Shown piece by piece: positions 15,652 to 16,071 of a stretch of 16,071 bases of DNA (positions are counted from its first letter, which is position 1; each line of letters opens with the position of its first letter). The position numbers were made by a program, and so were the translations under genes. Below the pieces are notes generated by a model, which was given only the letters and a program-made list of their open reading frames with translations, had not been told where the DNA came from and did no database searches. Source of the DNA: Candidatus Poseidoniales archaeon (lineage in GTDB: Archaea; Thermoplasmatota; Poseidoniia; Poseidoniales; Poseidoniaceae); NCBI GenBank assembly GCA_003602535.1, contig QQSA01000005.1, forward strand, positions 1-16,071, read 5' to 3'.

Positions 15652-15909
15652 ATGCCAGTAAAGGTTCTCGCCCGCGATGCTAATGAACTCCGTGTTCGAT
15701 TTATTGGAGAGTCTCACACCTCTCTACAGATACTACGTGAAAGGCTAAACAGCGACAAAGGAGTCGACTATGCCAACTACTTCCCTGGTCATCCAGATTT
15801 GGATGAACCTGAATTCTTTATCCGAACAAAGGGTAAGAATGATCCTGCAAAGATTCTCAAGAAACTCATTGGTGACATCCAAGGAGATTTCTCAGGCATA
15901 AAACTTTGA
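15652..15909 (+). CDS. rpoL: DNA-directed RNA polymerase subunit L
   Basis: This is the archaeal counterpart of eukaryotic Rpb11. It dimerises with RpoD (Rpb3-like) to nucleate assembly of RNA polymerase, like the bacterial alpha dimer. The 85 residues are the usual length. The N-terminal strand ends in NELRVRFIGESHTSLQIL (residues 11-28), matching the family pattern 'NEL.....GE.HT..N.LR'. The middle has YANYFPGHPDLDEPEFFIRTK (about 41-60), where 'HP.l..P.f.I.T' is the dimer-interface signature, and a C-terminal amphipathic helix follows. The frame is closed upstream by a TGA at 15619, so the ATG at 15652 is the only reasonable start, yet it has no Shine-Dalgarno. truD follows after 13 bases. 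Confidence 0.95.
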   Translation: MPVKVLARDANELRVRFIGESHTSLQILRERLNSDKGVDYANYFPGHPDLDEPEFFIRTKGKNDPAKILKKLIGDIQGDFSGIKL

Positions 15910-15922
15910 GATGTGTTAGCAC

Positions 15923-16071
15923 ATGTCCTCTGAGGATAACCTCGCTAATATCATTGGGTTAACAGGTTATGCTGTCCCTGGAGAAGGCATAGGCGGAGTT
16001 CTGAAAGGAAGAGTTGCTGATTTCCGTGTTGAGGAGATTTCAACCAAAATCAGTTTAGATCCAAGAGGCAG
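15923..16071 (+). CDS. truD: tRNA pseudouridine synthase TruD (N-terminal 49 codons, truncated by window edge)
   Basis: TruD/Pus7 changes U13 of tRNA to pseudouridine. Only the start is visible: residues 9-17 (NIIGLTGYA) and then GEGIGGVLKGRVADFRVEEI (residues 21-40), which match the family's opening 'G.GG.lK..peDF.V.E'. The catalytic aspartate lies beyond the window. The ATG at 15923 is the first after the in-frame stop region, with a weak GAG purine patch upstream. The gene is 13 bases after rpoL, an arrangement consistent with co-transcription of translation-related genes in archaea. Confidence 0.88.
   Translation, partial: MSSEDNLANIIGLTGYAVPGEGIGGVLKGRVADFRVEEISTKISLDPRG

Noticed and set aside
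1..16071. CRISPR arrays, tRNA or rRNA genes, insertion sequences, prophage or defence genes
   Set aside because: No regular repeat-spacer pattern, cloverleaf, transposase or terminal inverted repeat was seen; coding genes fill nearly all of the window.

Overview
This window looks like chromosomal DNA from a marine planktonic archaeon. The best guess is the Poseidoniales / Marine Group II lineage of Thermoplasmatota, although Marine Group III or a close relative cannot be excluded. The evidence is an archaeal RNA polymerase subunit L gene followed directly by an archaeal-type TruD, a protein resembling the archaeal DUF2240 family, an archaeosortase/exosortase homologue, and very large secreted proteins rich in N-glycosylation sequons. 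Gene packing is very dense and the DNA is AT-rich. There are no tRNA or rRNA genes, insertion sequences, CRISPR arrays or phage genes. No gene-free stretch exceeds 150 bases.

Layout. Positions 1-1859 (minus) hold the N-terminal 619 codons of a secreted beta-helix protein that runs off the left edge. Positions 1911-3742 (minus) form a tight four-gene operon read from 3742 leftwards: tusA-like sulfur carrier, ribA (GTP cyclohydrolase II), OsmC-family protein and a SAM methyltransferase. Divergent from it, at 3820-4893 (plus), is an archaeosortase-like membrane cysteine protease/transpeptidase with an unusual C-terminal extension. Positions 4894-7818 (minus) hold a three-gene group read from right to left: a HEAT-repeat protein, a 71-residue acidic/basic small protein and a DEAD-box RNA helicase. 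The helicase leader carries a GC-rich palindrome and mutually exclusive hairpins.

Positions 7916-12406 (plus) encode a 1496-residue surface protein: signal peptide, kelch propeller, Ig-like region, CARDB-like domain, one membrane anchor and a cytoplasmic tail. It is followed by a DUF2240-like protein (12412-12966). Convergent with that, at 12949-15504 (minus), is an 851-residue RND/MMPL-family exporter. The right edge (15652-16071, plus) starts a gene-expression pair, rpoL and truD.

How the genes work together. Three themes recur: cell-surface biology (beta-helix protein, archaeosortase, kelch protein, MMPL exporter), sulfur/redox/flavin metabolism (the tusA operon), and RNA metabolism (DEAD-box helicase, RpoL, TruD). 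Genes that begin a transcription unit (tusA, HEAT, kelch, MMPL, rpoL) lack a clear Shine-Dalgarno sequence, while most internal genes have a good one. This fits the mixed leaderless/leadered initiation known in archaea. Three of those first-gene leaders share an AGGGTT...GCCTA element. The most system-like items are the archaeosortase with its odd tail, the shared leader element, and the switch-like leader of the helicase. No wholly new multi-gene system can be demonstrated from sequence alone.
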